Below are positions 48,776 to 55,688 of a stretch of DNA of 64,000 nt, in pieces (the first letter of the stretch is position 1; every line of letters starts with the position of its first letter). Origin of the DNA: Actinomycetes bacterium (GTDB taxonomy: Bacteria > Actinomycetota > Actinomycetes > Mycobacteriales > Mycobacteriaceae); NCBI GenBank assembly GCA_023404955.1, contig JAEXZY010000034.1, forward strand, positions 62,001-126,000. The letters run 5' to 3'. Made by a program: the position numbers and the translations under genes. The notes beneath the pieces are model-generated. The model was not told the DNA's origin, did no database searches, and worked only from the letters and a program-made list of their open reading frames with translations.

Positions 48776-49425
48776 TGGTCCCGCCCCTCGATCCCCTGCA
48801 GCACCGTGGTGATCGCCTCCCGGGCGGTGACCACATCGTCGGTGCTGCCGCTGATGTAGAGGCGGCCCGCCGCACCGATCATCTGCACGTCCACCAGCGT
48901 CAGGCCGGGCGCGGCGCGCTCGGCCTCGTTGGCGGCGACGGCGGCGAACAGCGCCGGTGTCATCTCGTAGACGAGCAGCGACTGCCCCGGCAGCACCATC
49001 GAGGCCTGACGGTTGCGGTTGAGGATCACCGCGTGCTGGTCGGTGATATCGGCGATCACGTCGTGGTAGAGCACGCGCGGCCGCAGCTGATCCGACGCCG
49101 AGCTCTTGGTTCCGTTCAGGATCGCCTCGCCGGCGCGGCGCACGTCGGCCAGATCGCTCGAGTGGATCTCCAGCACACCGAACTGGCGCTCCACGTAGAG
49201 GATTCCGGGTTGGATTCCGGGAACCTCGCGCAGTGCGAGATCGATGACTCGCTCGATCGCCAGGGCCGGTGACACCTCGACGATGAGCGCGTGCTCACCG
49301 GCGTACGGCGGGTAACCCCGGGCACGGGTCGGTGTCCCGAGATAGGCGGCGAACTGCTGCTGCAGATCTTCGACAAGCAGATAGACGCGGATGTCGGTCC
49401 GTGTCGGTGCGTCGGTGGCGGCCAT
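48772..49425 (-). CDS. BMC-T shell protein (tandem BMC domains) 1
   Basis: 217 aa from ATG 49425. Two BMC domains in tandem: the first, with the permuted order of several shell trimers, around LIVEVSPALAIERVIDLALR and VERQFGVLEIHSSD; the second around QASMVLPGQSLLVYEMTPAL and LVDVQMIGAAGRLYISGS. BMC-T proteins form pseudohexameric trimers, often with gated pores for larger substrates. About 40% similar by eye to the second BMC-T at 50513. It is coupled to the kinase downstream and stands 10 bp after BMC-H. Confidence 0.88.
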   Translation of the reverse strand: MAATDAPTRTDIRVYLLVEDLQQQFAAYLGTPTRARGYPPYAGEHALIVEVSPALAIERVIDLALREVPGIQPGILYVERQFGVLEIHSSDLADVRRAGEAILNGTKSSASDQLRPRVLYHDVIADITDQHAVILNRNRQASMVLPGQSLLVYEMTPALFAAVAANEAERAAPGLTLVDVQMIGAAGRLYISGSTDDVVTAREAITTVLQGIEGRDH

Positions 49426-49434
49426 CGGGTGAGG

Positions 49435-49716
49435 TTACTGCGCGGCGACGGAGAAGTGCGCGCCGAGCTCGTTGTGCGGGCGCGGGATCACGTGCACGCT
49501 GATGAGCTCGCCCACCTGAGAGGCGGCCTCGGCGCCGGCTTCGGTCGCGGCCTTGACCGCGCCCACCTCGCCGGTGACGATCACGGCGACCAAGCCGTCG
49601 CCGACCTGCTGACGGTCGGTGATGGTGACATTGGCAGCCTTGACCATCGCGTCCGCTGCGGCGAGCGCCGCGACGAAGCCCTTGGTCTCGATCATGCCGA
49701 TCGCGTTGCTGGCCAT
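49435..49716 (-). CDS. BMC-H hexameric shell protein
   Basis: 93 aa from ATG 49716. A single canonical BMC domain: NAIGMIETKGFVAALAAADA, then ANVTITDRQQVGDGLVAVIV and GEVGAVKAATEAGAEAASQV, ending VHVIPRPHNELG. This is the PduA/EutM/CcmK type that tiles the facets of the shell. Only one BMC-H is present, as expected for the RMM type. The following gene begins 10 bp downstream. Confidence 0.94.
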   Translation of the reverse strand: MASNAIGMIETKGFVAALAAADAMVKAANVTITDRQQVGDGLVAVIVTGEVGAVKAATEAGAEAASQVGELISVHVIPRPHNELGAHFSVAAQ

Positions 49717-49779
49717 GGTTTCTCCTTGTTTCTCTGGGTGTGTCGGTTGATTGAGGTTTGCCGGCGGGGTGCCGGGTGG

Positions 49780-50028
49780 CTATCCGCTGTTGGTGTCGAT
49801 GGAGCCGATGATCAGTGCGTCGACCGGCGGCGGGGTGCCGGTGAACCAGCTGGCCGCGACGGAGCCCTGGGTGATCAGGACGTGTTCGCCGACGCCGCTG
49901 CCCAGCACGTCGAAGGCGATCAGCCGCGAGCCGGAACCGTCGACCTCGACTTCGAGGAAGGCGCCGGCGGGCAGTCCGTCGATGCGTCGGGTCGACCAGA
50001 CCTGACCGGTGACCGTGCCACTGATCAT
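49780..50028 (-). CDS. BMC-P vertex protein (EutN/CcmL family)
   Basis: 82 aa from ATG 50028, overlapping the gene upstream by 4 bp (ATGA). EutN/CcmL signature: ISGTVTGQVWSTRRIDGLPA at the N-terminus, then RLIAFDVLGSGVGEHVLITQ, GSVAASWF and VDALIIGSID. The protein forms pentamers that cap the vertices of the shell. Length is typical. Confidence 0.93.
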   Translation of the reverse strand: MISGTVTGQVWSTRRIDGLPAGAFLEVEVDGSGSRLIAFDVLGSGVGEHVLITQGSVAASWFTGTPPPVDALIIGSIDTNSG

Positions 50029-50516
50029 GTTCGCTCCTTGTGGATCGTCACGCCCAGCGCACGGGCGCGTTCGCGGGCCAGCGGGGTGAGTACGGCGCGG
50101 GGGCCGAGCACCAGGGATGAGCCGGAGGCGGCGATGTCGGCGATCTGCCGCTCGGTGACCGCACCGCGATCGACCCGTCGGCTGCTGCCGGCTCCGCCGC
50201 GTTCGGTGCCGGTCAGTCGGAAGGACAGCCGACCGTGCCGGAGATCGGCGCGGGTCTTGGGATTCTCGAAGAGGCGCAACAAGTTCCGGACAAACGCGTC
50301 GAGATCGCGGTCGGTGGCGATGCGGACGGCGTCCACGCGCGACCGCTCGTCGGCGGCCAGCGGCCCGGTCGCGACGGGACCGGTCGGAGCAGGCGGCGGT
50401 GCCTTCTTCGCGGGCTCCGCGACCGGGCGGGGTGCCGGAGCAGGCGTGAGATCACCGATGGCCTCCCGGATCACCTCGCGTACGAGCTGGCGCAGCGCGT
50501 CGCGATCGATGCTCAC
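50025..50516 (-). CDS. BMC-associated protein of unknown function
   Basis: 163 aa from GTG 50516 (GTGA overlap with the BMC-T stop). The N-terminus RDALRQLVREVIREAIGDL is an amphipathic helix resembling encapsulation peptides, followed by a Pro/Ala-rich linker. The globular remainder contains VRNLLRLFENPKTRADLRHG and a C-terminal ALGVTIHKE-type segment. Helix plus Pro/Ala linker plus domain is the build of cargo proteins docked to BMC shells. The domain itself is not recognised; a structural or cofactor role is possible. Confidence 0.7.
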   Translation of the reverse strand: MSIDRDALRQLVREVIREAIGDLTPAPAPRPVAEPAKKAPPPAPTGPVATGPLAADERSRVDAVRIATDRDLDAFVRNLLRLFENPKTRADLRHGRLSFRLTGTERGGAGSSRRVDRGAVTERQIADIAASGSSLVLGPRAVLTPLARERARALGVTIHKERT

Positions 50517-51130
50517 CGCACGCTCCGGGCAAGGGCCTCTTCGGCGGCGGCTGCGGCCTGGCGGATGTCGGACTCGCTTCCGGACAGGTAGACCCGGCCC
50601 GTGGCACCGATCATGCGGAAATCGACGACCTTGATGTCGGCGGCCTTCTCTGCCTCGTTGGTGGCGAGGATCGCATACGACGCAGGCGCGACCTCGAGCA
50701 CGTAGAGAGTCTCGCCGGCCAGCACCATCGACCCGATCTTGTTGCGGTTGATCAGGAAGGCGTGCTGGGAGTCGATGCTGGAGATGATGCGCGACGCCAG
50801 GATCTGCGGCGGTTTGATGGCATCTGCTCCCGAATCGCCCTCGCGGCCCAGCTCGGCCAGCGCCGCATCGGCTGCGGACTGCACGGCGTCGGTGTCGCCG
50901 TGGAACTCCAGGTAGCCGAACTGACGCTCGACGACGAGGACACCGGCCTGCACCTCGGCATGCTTGAGCGCGACGTCGGTGACGCCTTCGATGTCGAGAC
51001 CCGGTGCCACCTCGATGATCTGGGCGGCCACACCGGCGCGCGGGAGCGCACCCTTGATCCAGGTGCCCAGGTACGACATCGTCTGCGGCTGGAGCCGGTC
51101 GATGAAGATGAACGAACGCAGTTCAGCCAC
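50513..51130 (-). CDS. BMC-T shell protein (tandem BMC domains) 2
   Basis: 205 aa from GTG 51130. Two BMC domains: AAQIIEVAPGLDIEGVTDVA with VERQFGYLEFHGDTDA, then GSMVLAGETLYVLEVAPASY with VVDFRMIGATGRVYLSGS. It resembles the other BMC-T of the operon (VERQFG and GA.GR.Y.SGS are shared) but differs in loops, so the two may form distinct pores. First shell gene after the aldehyde dehydrogenase, 3 bp away. Confidence 0.88.
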   Translation of the reverse strand: MAELRSFIFIDRLQPQTMSYLGTWIKGALPRAGVAAQIIEVAPGLDIEGVTDVALKHAEVQAGVLVVERQFGYLEFHGDTDAVQSAADAALAELGREGDSGADAIKPPQILASRIISSIDSQHAFLINRNKIGSMVLAGETLYVLEVAPASYAILATNEAEKAADIKVVDFRMIGATGRVYLSGSESDIRQAAAAAEEALARSVR

Positions 51131-51133
51131 GGG

Positions 51134-52684
51134 TCACCTCTTGATCAGTTGGGCGAGTTCTTCGGCCACCAGCGCGCGCAGCTCGGCGCGCAGCGCTTCG
51201 ATGCCCGGATCGGCGGCGCGGCGGGCAGCGGGCGCGCGGCTCACCGCGGGGGCGGGCGCAGCGCCCGATGTGTCGTTCGACGCACGCGGATAGGCCGGCA
51301 CCGGTTCGGTGGGGGAGCGCCAGGGGGAGAGCCCGGCGAAGTTGGGCATCGCCACGCCGGCGTCGGCGTTGTAGGCGATCCGCGTCCAGTTCATCAGGTT
51401 CTCGGGCTGCAGGTTCTCGCCGATCGAGCTGCGCCCGACGAAGCCGGTGCCGATGGTCATCGACGGGGCGAGGTTGGTCTCGAGCCCCGAGCTGCCTGTG
51501 CTGTTCCCGACGTTGACCGATACCCGCAGAACCGGCACATCCGTCGCGAACTCGGTGATGACAGAGGCGTTTTCACTGTGGATCGCGGCGGAGTGTCCCG
51601 CGCCGGCGATGCGGACGACCGCGCGGGCAGCGCGGATCCCGCGCTGGGCGTCGGCGACCGTGGTCATGCCGAGCACGGGGCTCAGCTTCTCGTGGGTGAG
51701 CACCTCCTCGCCGATCACATCGGTGAACGGGGCGATCAGCACCCGCGTCTTGGGGGTCACACGCAGCCCGATGCGCTCGGCGATCCAGGCGGCGTCGCGT
51801 CCGACCACCTCGGTGTTCAGGGCTCCGTCGGGGAACATGTACTCGCGCAGACGCTGTGTGGCGTCGGCGTCGAGGACGTGCGCGCCGTGCCGGGAGAGCG
51901 CCGAGGTGAGCTTGCCGGCGATCGACTCCTCGACGATCAGGACGGACTCGTTGGTGCACAGCACCGAGTTGTCGAATGCCTTGCTCTCGACGATGCGCCG
52001 CGCGGCGGCGTCGATGTCGGCCGTGGCGTCGACGAAGACAGGCACGTTGCCCGGGCCCACGCCGAGTGCCGGATTGCCCGACGAGTAGGCCGCCCGCACG
52101 ACGCCGGTGCCGCCGGTGGCGACGATGACGTCGGTGCGCACGTCGGACATCATCGCTTCGATCAGCGGCAGGGTCGGCTCGTCGATGACCTGCACGACGC
52201 CGTCGGGGGCACCCGCTGCGACGGCAGCCTCAGCAAGGAGGCGGGCCGCATCTGCCGAGCACTGCCGGGCCCGCGGGTGCGGCGCGACGACGACGGCGTT
52301 GCGGGTCATCAGAGCCAGGATCACCTTGAAGTACACCGTGGCAACGGGATTGGTGGTCGGGCACAGCGCGAGCACCACGCCGGCCGGCCGGGGGATCTCG
52401 ACGATCTTGCGTGCCGTGTCGACGCGCGGCGTCACGTAGTCCTGGTCGCGGTAGAAGTCGACGATGCCGCGCGAGCAGGCGCGGTTCTTGACGATCTTGT
52501 GCTCGACGACGCCCATCTGGGTCTCGGCGACCGCGGCCGCGGCGAAGCGTTCGGCGTTACGGTGGCCGGCCTCGGCGACCGCCTCGACGATGCGGGCGAC
52601 CGCGGCCTGGTCGTACTCGGCGTAGGCGGCCGCGGCGAAACGCGCCCGTTCCAGCATCTGCCCCGCCTGCGCTACCGATATCAC
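51134..52684 (-). CDS. CoA-acylating aldehyde dehydrogenase with C-terminal encapsulation helix
   Basis: 516 aa from GTG 52684 (GTGA overlap). PduP/EutE-type enzyme: PTTNPVATVYFKVILALMTR, VIVATGGTGVVRAAYSSGNP, PALGVGPGNVPVFVDATADI, catalytic Cys in FDNSVLCTNESVLIVE. It oxidises an aldehyde, most likely propionaldehyde, to acyl-CoA inside the shell. After a Pro/Ala-rich linker the C-terminus is an amphipathic helix (IEALRAELRALVAEELAQLI), the usual encapsulation peptide. It is the central enzyme of the compartment and the meeting point of both aldehyde-producing branches. Confidence 0.9.
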   Translation of the reverse strand: MISVAQAGQMLERARFAAAAYAEYDQAAVARIVEAVAEAGHRNAERFAAAAVAETQMGVVEHKIVKNRACSRGIVDFYRDQDYVTPRVDTARKIVEIPRPAGVVLALCPTTNPVATVYFKVILALMTRNAVVVAPHPRARQCSADAARLLAEAAVAAGAPDGVVQVIDEPTLPLIEAMMSDVRTDVIVATGGTGVVRAAYSSGNPALGVGPGNVPVFVDATADIDAAARRIVESKAFDNSVLCTNESVLIVEESIAGKLTSALSRHGAHVLDADATQRLREYMFPDGALNTEVVGRDAAWIAERIGLRVTPKTRVLIAPFTDVIGEEVLTHEKLSPVLGMTTVADAQRGIRAARAVVRIAGAGHSAAIHSENASVITEFATDVPVLRVSVNVGNSTGSSGLETNLAPSMTIGTGFVGRSSIGENLQPENLMNWTRIAYNADAGVAMPNFAGLSPWRSPTEPVPAYPRASNDTSGAAPAPAVSRAPAARRAADPGIEALRAELRALVAEELAQLIKR

Positions 52685-53961
52685 GGCTTCCTCCGTCCGG
52701 TCGCGGCCTGCTTCGCCCGCCCGACGGCGACCTCGACGCGGTCGAGCACGTCCTCGCACAGTTCGCGGTTGAGCAGTAGGCCCGGTTTGAATTGCAGCAC
52801 ACGGGGATCGAGCGTCGAGAAGATAGCCCACACGCCGCCGTTGTACAGCTCACGCATCACGAACTTGGCGCCCTCGGGGTGGTCGAACTCCAGCCCGATC
52901 ACAACACCGTTCTGCCGGATGCCGATGAACCAGTCCGGGTGGTCGGCCTGGATGCGGGCCAGCCCGCGGGCGAAGATGTCGGCGATGTAGTGCACCGAGG
53001 AGCGGACCTCGGGACGACTGGTGATCTCGAGTGTCTTCAGCGCGGCCACACAGCCGAGTTCGGCGCCGCCGAAAGTGGAGATGTGGCCGAAGCCGTCCTG
53101 CTCCAGCCATTGCGCAGCGCGTTCGCTGAGCAGCGCGGCGGTGATGGGGTACATGCCGCCCGAAAGGCCCTTGCCGGTGACCATGATGTCGGGTTCGATT
53201 CCGTGCTTGGTGATCGCCCACATCTCACCGGTCCGCATCAGCCCGGTCTGCACCTCGTCGGCGATGTAGAGCGCGTCGTAGCGGACACACAGATCCTTGA
53301 CCGCTTCCAGATATCCGATGGGCGGCAACGGAAATCCGTACGTGGCGGGGATGGTCTCCATGATCACCGCGGCGACGTCGCGGCCCCGCAGCGCCTGTTC
53401 CATCGCGTCGGTGTCACCGAACGGCACCTGCACGAACTCGTCGGGGCGGTCGGCGAGGAAGAGTTTGGCGAATCGGTCGTCACCGGTGGCGACCGCCAGC
53501 CCGGTGTGGCCGTGGTAGGCCTTCACGATGGAGACGATCTTGCGGCGCTGCATCGCGTGGCGGGCGCTCTTGAGCGCGATGTCGATGGCCTCACCTCCGC
53601 CGGAGCCGAACGCAACTTTCGTCAGCGAGGCCGGTGCCGACTCGATCAGCTTCTGCGCCAGTGCGGTTCGCGCCACGGATGGGAAGTGGTGGTTGCCGAC
53701 GTCGAAGTACTGCATGCCTTCGGAAATGGCGGCCACGAGTTCGGGATTGCGATGACCGAGGTTGTAGGTGCCGCCGTTGAGATGCATGTCGATCAGGCGG
53801 CGCCCGCTCATGTCCCACAGGAAGTAGTCCTGTCGGCGGTCGATCACCAGGTCGACGCCGGAGTCGGTCCAGAATTGGGTCTTGTCCGGGTTCCAGTACT
53901 CCTTGGCACGTTCGAGCACCTGTGCCTTGGATTCGAACGAGAACGTGCCGTAGTCGTACAC
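52681..53961 (-). CDS. Class-III PLP enzyme, likely amino-alcohol-phosphate phospho-lyase
   Basis: 426 aa from GTG 53961; the longer ATG 54015 start is rejected because it would put the operator and promoter inside the gene, and GTG 53961 has a GGGAG site. Class-III aminotransferase fold with VAFGSGGGEAIDIALKSARH, ADEVQTGLMRTGEMWA, and the PLP Lys in MVTGKGLSGGMYPITA. Related enzymes such as ethanolamine-phosphate phospho-lyase eliminate phosphate and ammonia. In the RMM-type compartment it would turn aminopropanol phosphate into propionaldehyde. First gene of the minus-strand BMC operon. Confidence 0.83.
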   Translation of the reverse strand: MYDYGTFSFESKAQVLERAKEYWNPDKTQFWTDSGVDLVIDRRQDYFLWDMSGRRLIDMHLNGGTYNLGHRNPELVAAISEGMQYFDVGNHHFPSVARTALAQKLIESAPASLTKVAFGSGGGEAIDIALKSARHAMQRRKIVSIVKAYHGHTGLAVATGDDRFAKLFLADRPDEFVQVPFGDTDAMEQALRGRDVAAVIMETIPATYGFPLPPIGYLEAVKDLCVRYDALYIADEVQTGLMRTGEMWAITKHGIEPDIMVTGKGLSGGMYPITAALLSERAAQWLEQDGFGHISTFGGAELGCVAALKTLEITSRPEVRSSVHYIADIFARGLARIQADHPDWFIGIRQNGVVIGLEFDHPEGAKFVMRELYNGGVWAIFSTLDPRVLQFKPGLLLNRELCEDVLDRVEVAVGRAKQAATGRRKP

Positions 53962-54000
53962 GGAACTCCCTGTCGTCAGGTCGGGGATTGACCAAAAGCT

Positions 54001-54017
54001 AAACGGTCGGACCATTT
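54001..54017. promoter_or_regulatory. GntR operator candidate in the divergent BMC promoter
   Basis: AAACGGTC-G-GACCATTT shares the GGTC-N-GACC core and the 17-bp layout of the palindrome at 46954-46970; 7 of 8 arm positions are symmetric. It lies 40 bp upstream of the phospho-lyase start and 121 bp before the permease start, so one regulator could control both directions. Confidence 0.65.
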
Positions 54018-54085
54018 ATGTCAACAGGAACCGTTTGGGGTTGCGCGGTCGATTTGGTAGTGCCAATATGACTGCGAATATCCCC

Positions 54086-54101
54086 TGTGGTCTAGGCCAC
54101 A
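54086..54101. promoter_or_regulatory. Second palindrome near the permease start
   Basis: TGTGGTCT-AGGCCACA is a 16-bp palindrome with one mismatched pair, 37 bp before the permease start. It resembles the GGTC half-sites of the other two but is even-centred, closer to the DasR-type TGGTCTAGACCA pattern. It could be a third operator for the GntR regulator or a site for another protein. Confidence 0.45.
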
Positions 54102-54137
54102 CAGACTGACCTCCCCCCTTCGCCTGGAAGGTGTCCA

Positions 54138-55667
54138 ATGACAGAAGATGTCGTGCCCCGCCAAACATCGAACGATTCGGTACAGCGACTCAAGCGCAAC
54201 GCCGTGGGCACCTTCGGGGTGATCTTCATGGCGGTGGCGACCGCGGCGCCGATCACCGCGATGGTGGGCAACGTGCCGATCGCCGTCGGCTTCGGCAATG
54301 GCACGCACGCCCCGGCCGGTTACCTGGTCGCGACGATCGTGCTGGGCCTTTTCGCGATCGGCTACGCGACGATGGCCAAGCACATCACCTCGACGGGTGC
54401 CTTCTACGGCTACATCTCCCACGGTCTCGGCCGCGTCATCGGTATGGCGAGCGGCCTGATCATCACGATGGCCTACGTCGTGTTCGAGGGGTCGCTGATC
54501 GGCATCTTCGCGTTCTTCTTCCAGAACCTGTTCGCCAGTCAGCTCGGCATCACGATCCACTGGCTGATCCCGGCGCTGCTGATGCTGGCCCTGAACTGCA
54601 TCCTGACCTACTTCGACGTGAACCTCACCGCCAAGGTGCTCGGCGTCTTCCTGATCACCGAGATCGTCATGCTGTCGCTCGGTGCGCTCGCGGTGGCGGT
54701 CAAGGGTGGCGGCCCGGACGGTTTCGCCGTCGGCCAGATCCTGAATCCCGTCGGGGCCTTCCAGCCCGCCGCGATCGCCGGCGCCAGCGCCGGCCTGGGC
54801 CTGTTCTTCGCGTTCTGGTCGTGGGTCGGCTTCGAATCCACCGCGATGTACGGCGAGGAGTCCAAGGACCCCAAGCGAATCATCCCGCGTGCCACGATGA
54901 TCGCGGTGCTGGGCGTGGGCATCTTCTACGTCTTCGTGTCCTGGATGGCGATCTCCGGCACCGGTCTTCAGAAGTCGCTCGAGCTCGCGCAGGACGCGAA
55001 CACCAGCTCGGAGATCTTCTTCGGCCCCGTGCGCAGCACCTACGGTGAGTGGGCCATCACGCTGTTCAACATCCTGCTCGTGACCGGCTCGTTCGCGTGC
55101 GGCATGGCGTTCCACAACTGCGCGTCGCGCTACCTGTACGCCCTGGGCCGCGAGGGTCTGCACGCCGGCCTGCAGAAGACGCTGGGCGCCACGCATCCGC
55201 ACCACGGATCGCCGCACATCGCGTCGTTCGTGCAGACCGGCATCACGCTGGTGATCATCCTGGCGTTCTTCTTCGCCGGCATGGACCCCTACGTGCACAT
55301 GTACACGCTGCTCGCGATCCTGGGCACCATGGCGATCCTGATCGTGCAGTCGCTGTGCGCGTTCTCCGTCGTCGCGTACTTCCACTTCCACAAGAACCAT
55401 CCGTCCAGCGCGCACTGGTTCAAGACGTTCCTCGCGCCTCTGCTCGGCGGCATCGGCATGCTCTATGTCGTCTACCTGCTCTGGGAACACAAAGATGCAG
55501 CCGCCGGCGCCGCATCCGGCACGTTGCTGTTCAAGCTGACACCGTGGATCGTGGTCGGGCTGTTCGCGCTCGGAGCGGTGATGGCGCTGTACTTCAAGTT
55601 CAGGGACCAGGACCGGTATGAGCTGATCGGCCGGATCGTGTACGAGGACAACGAAGTCCGCGACTAG
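54138..55667 (+). CDS. APC-superfamily amine/amino-acid permease
   Basis: 509 aa from ATG 54138 with a GGAAGG site. About 12 membrane helices; helix 1 carries the APC motif GVIFMAVATAAPITAMVGNV and a later segment FFAFWSWVGFESTAMYGEES the substrate/cation site, as in amine permeases. It lies divergent from the aminopropanol-type BMC operon and just before the diol dehydratase. Import of an amino alcohol such as 1-amino-2-propanol is the simplest inference. Encoded as first gene of the plus-strand operon. Confidence 0.85.
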   Translation: MTEDVVPRQTSNDSVQRLKRNAVGTFGVIFMAVATAAPITAMVGNVPIAVGFGNGTHAPAGYLVATIVLGLFAIGYATMAKHITSTGAFYGYISHGLGRVIGMASGLIITMAYVVFEGSLIGIFAFFFQNLFASQLGITIHWLIPALLMLALNCILTYFDVNLTAKVLGVFLITEIVMLSLGALAVAVKGGGPDGFAVGQILNPVGAFQPAAIAGASAGLGLFFAFWSWVGFESTAMYGEESKDPKRIIPRATMIAVLGVGIFYVFVSWMAISGTGLQKSLELAQDANTSSEIFFGPVRSTYGEWAITLFNILLVTGSFACGMAFHNCASRYLYALGREGLHAGLQKTLGATHPHHGSPHIASFVQTGITLVIILAFFFAGMDPYVHMYTLLAILGTMAILIVQSLCAFSVVAYFHFHKNHPSSAHWFKTFLAPLLGGIGMLYVVYLLWEHKDAAAGAASGTLLFKLTPWIVVGLFALGAVMALYFKFRDQDRYELIGRIVYEDNEVRD

Positions 55668-55688
55668 TTTCGTAACGAGGAGGCTAGC

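Noticed and set aside
53962..54015. ATG 54015 as start of the class-III PLP enzyme
   Set aside because: It would place the palindromic operator at its first codons and lacks a ribosome-binding site; GTG 53961 has one.
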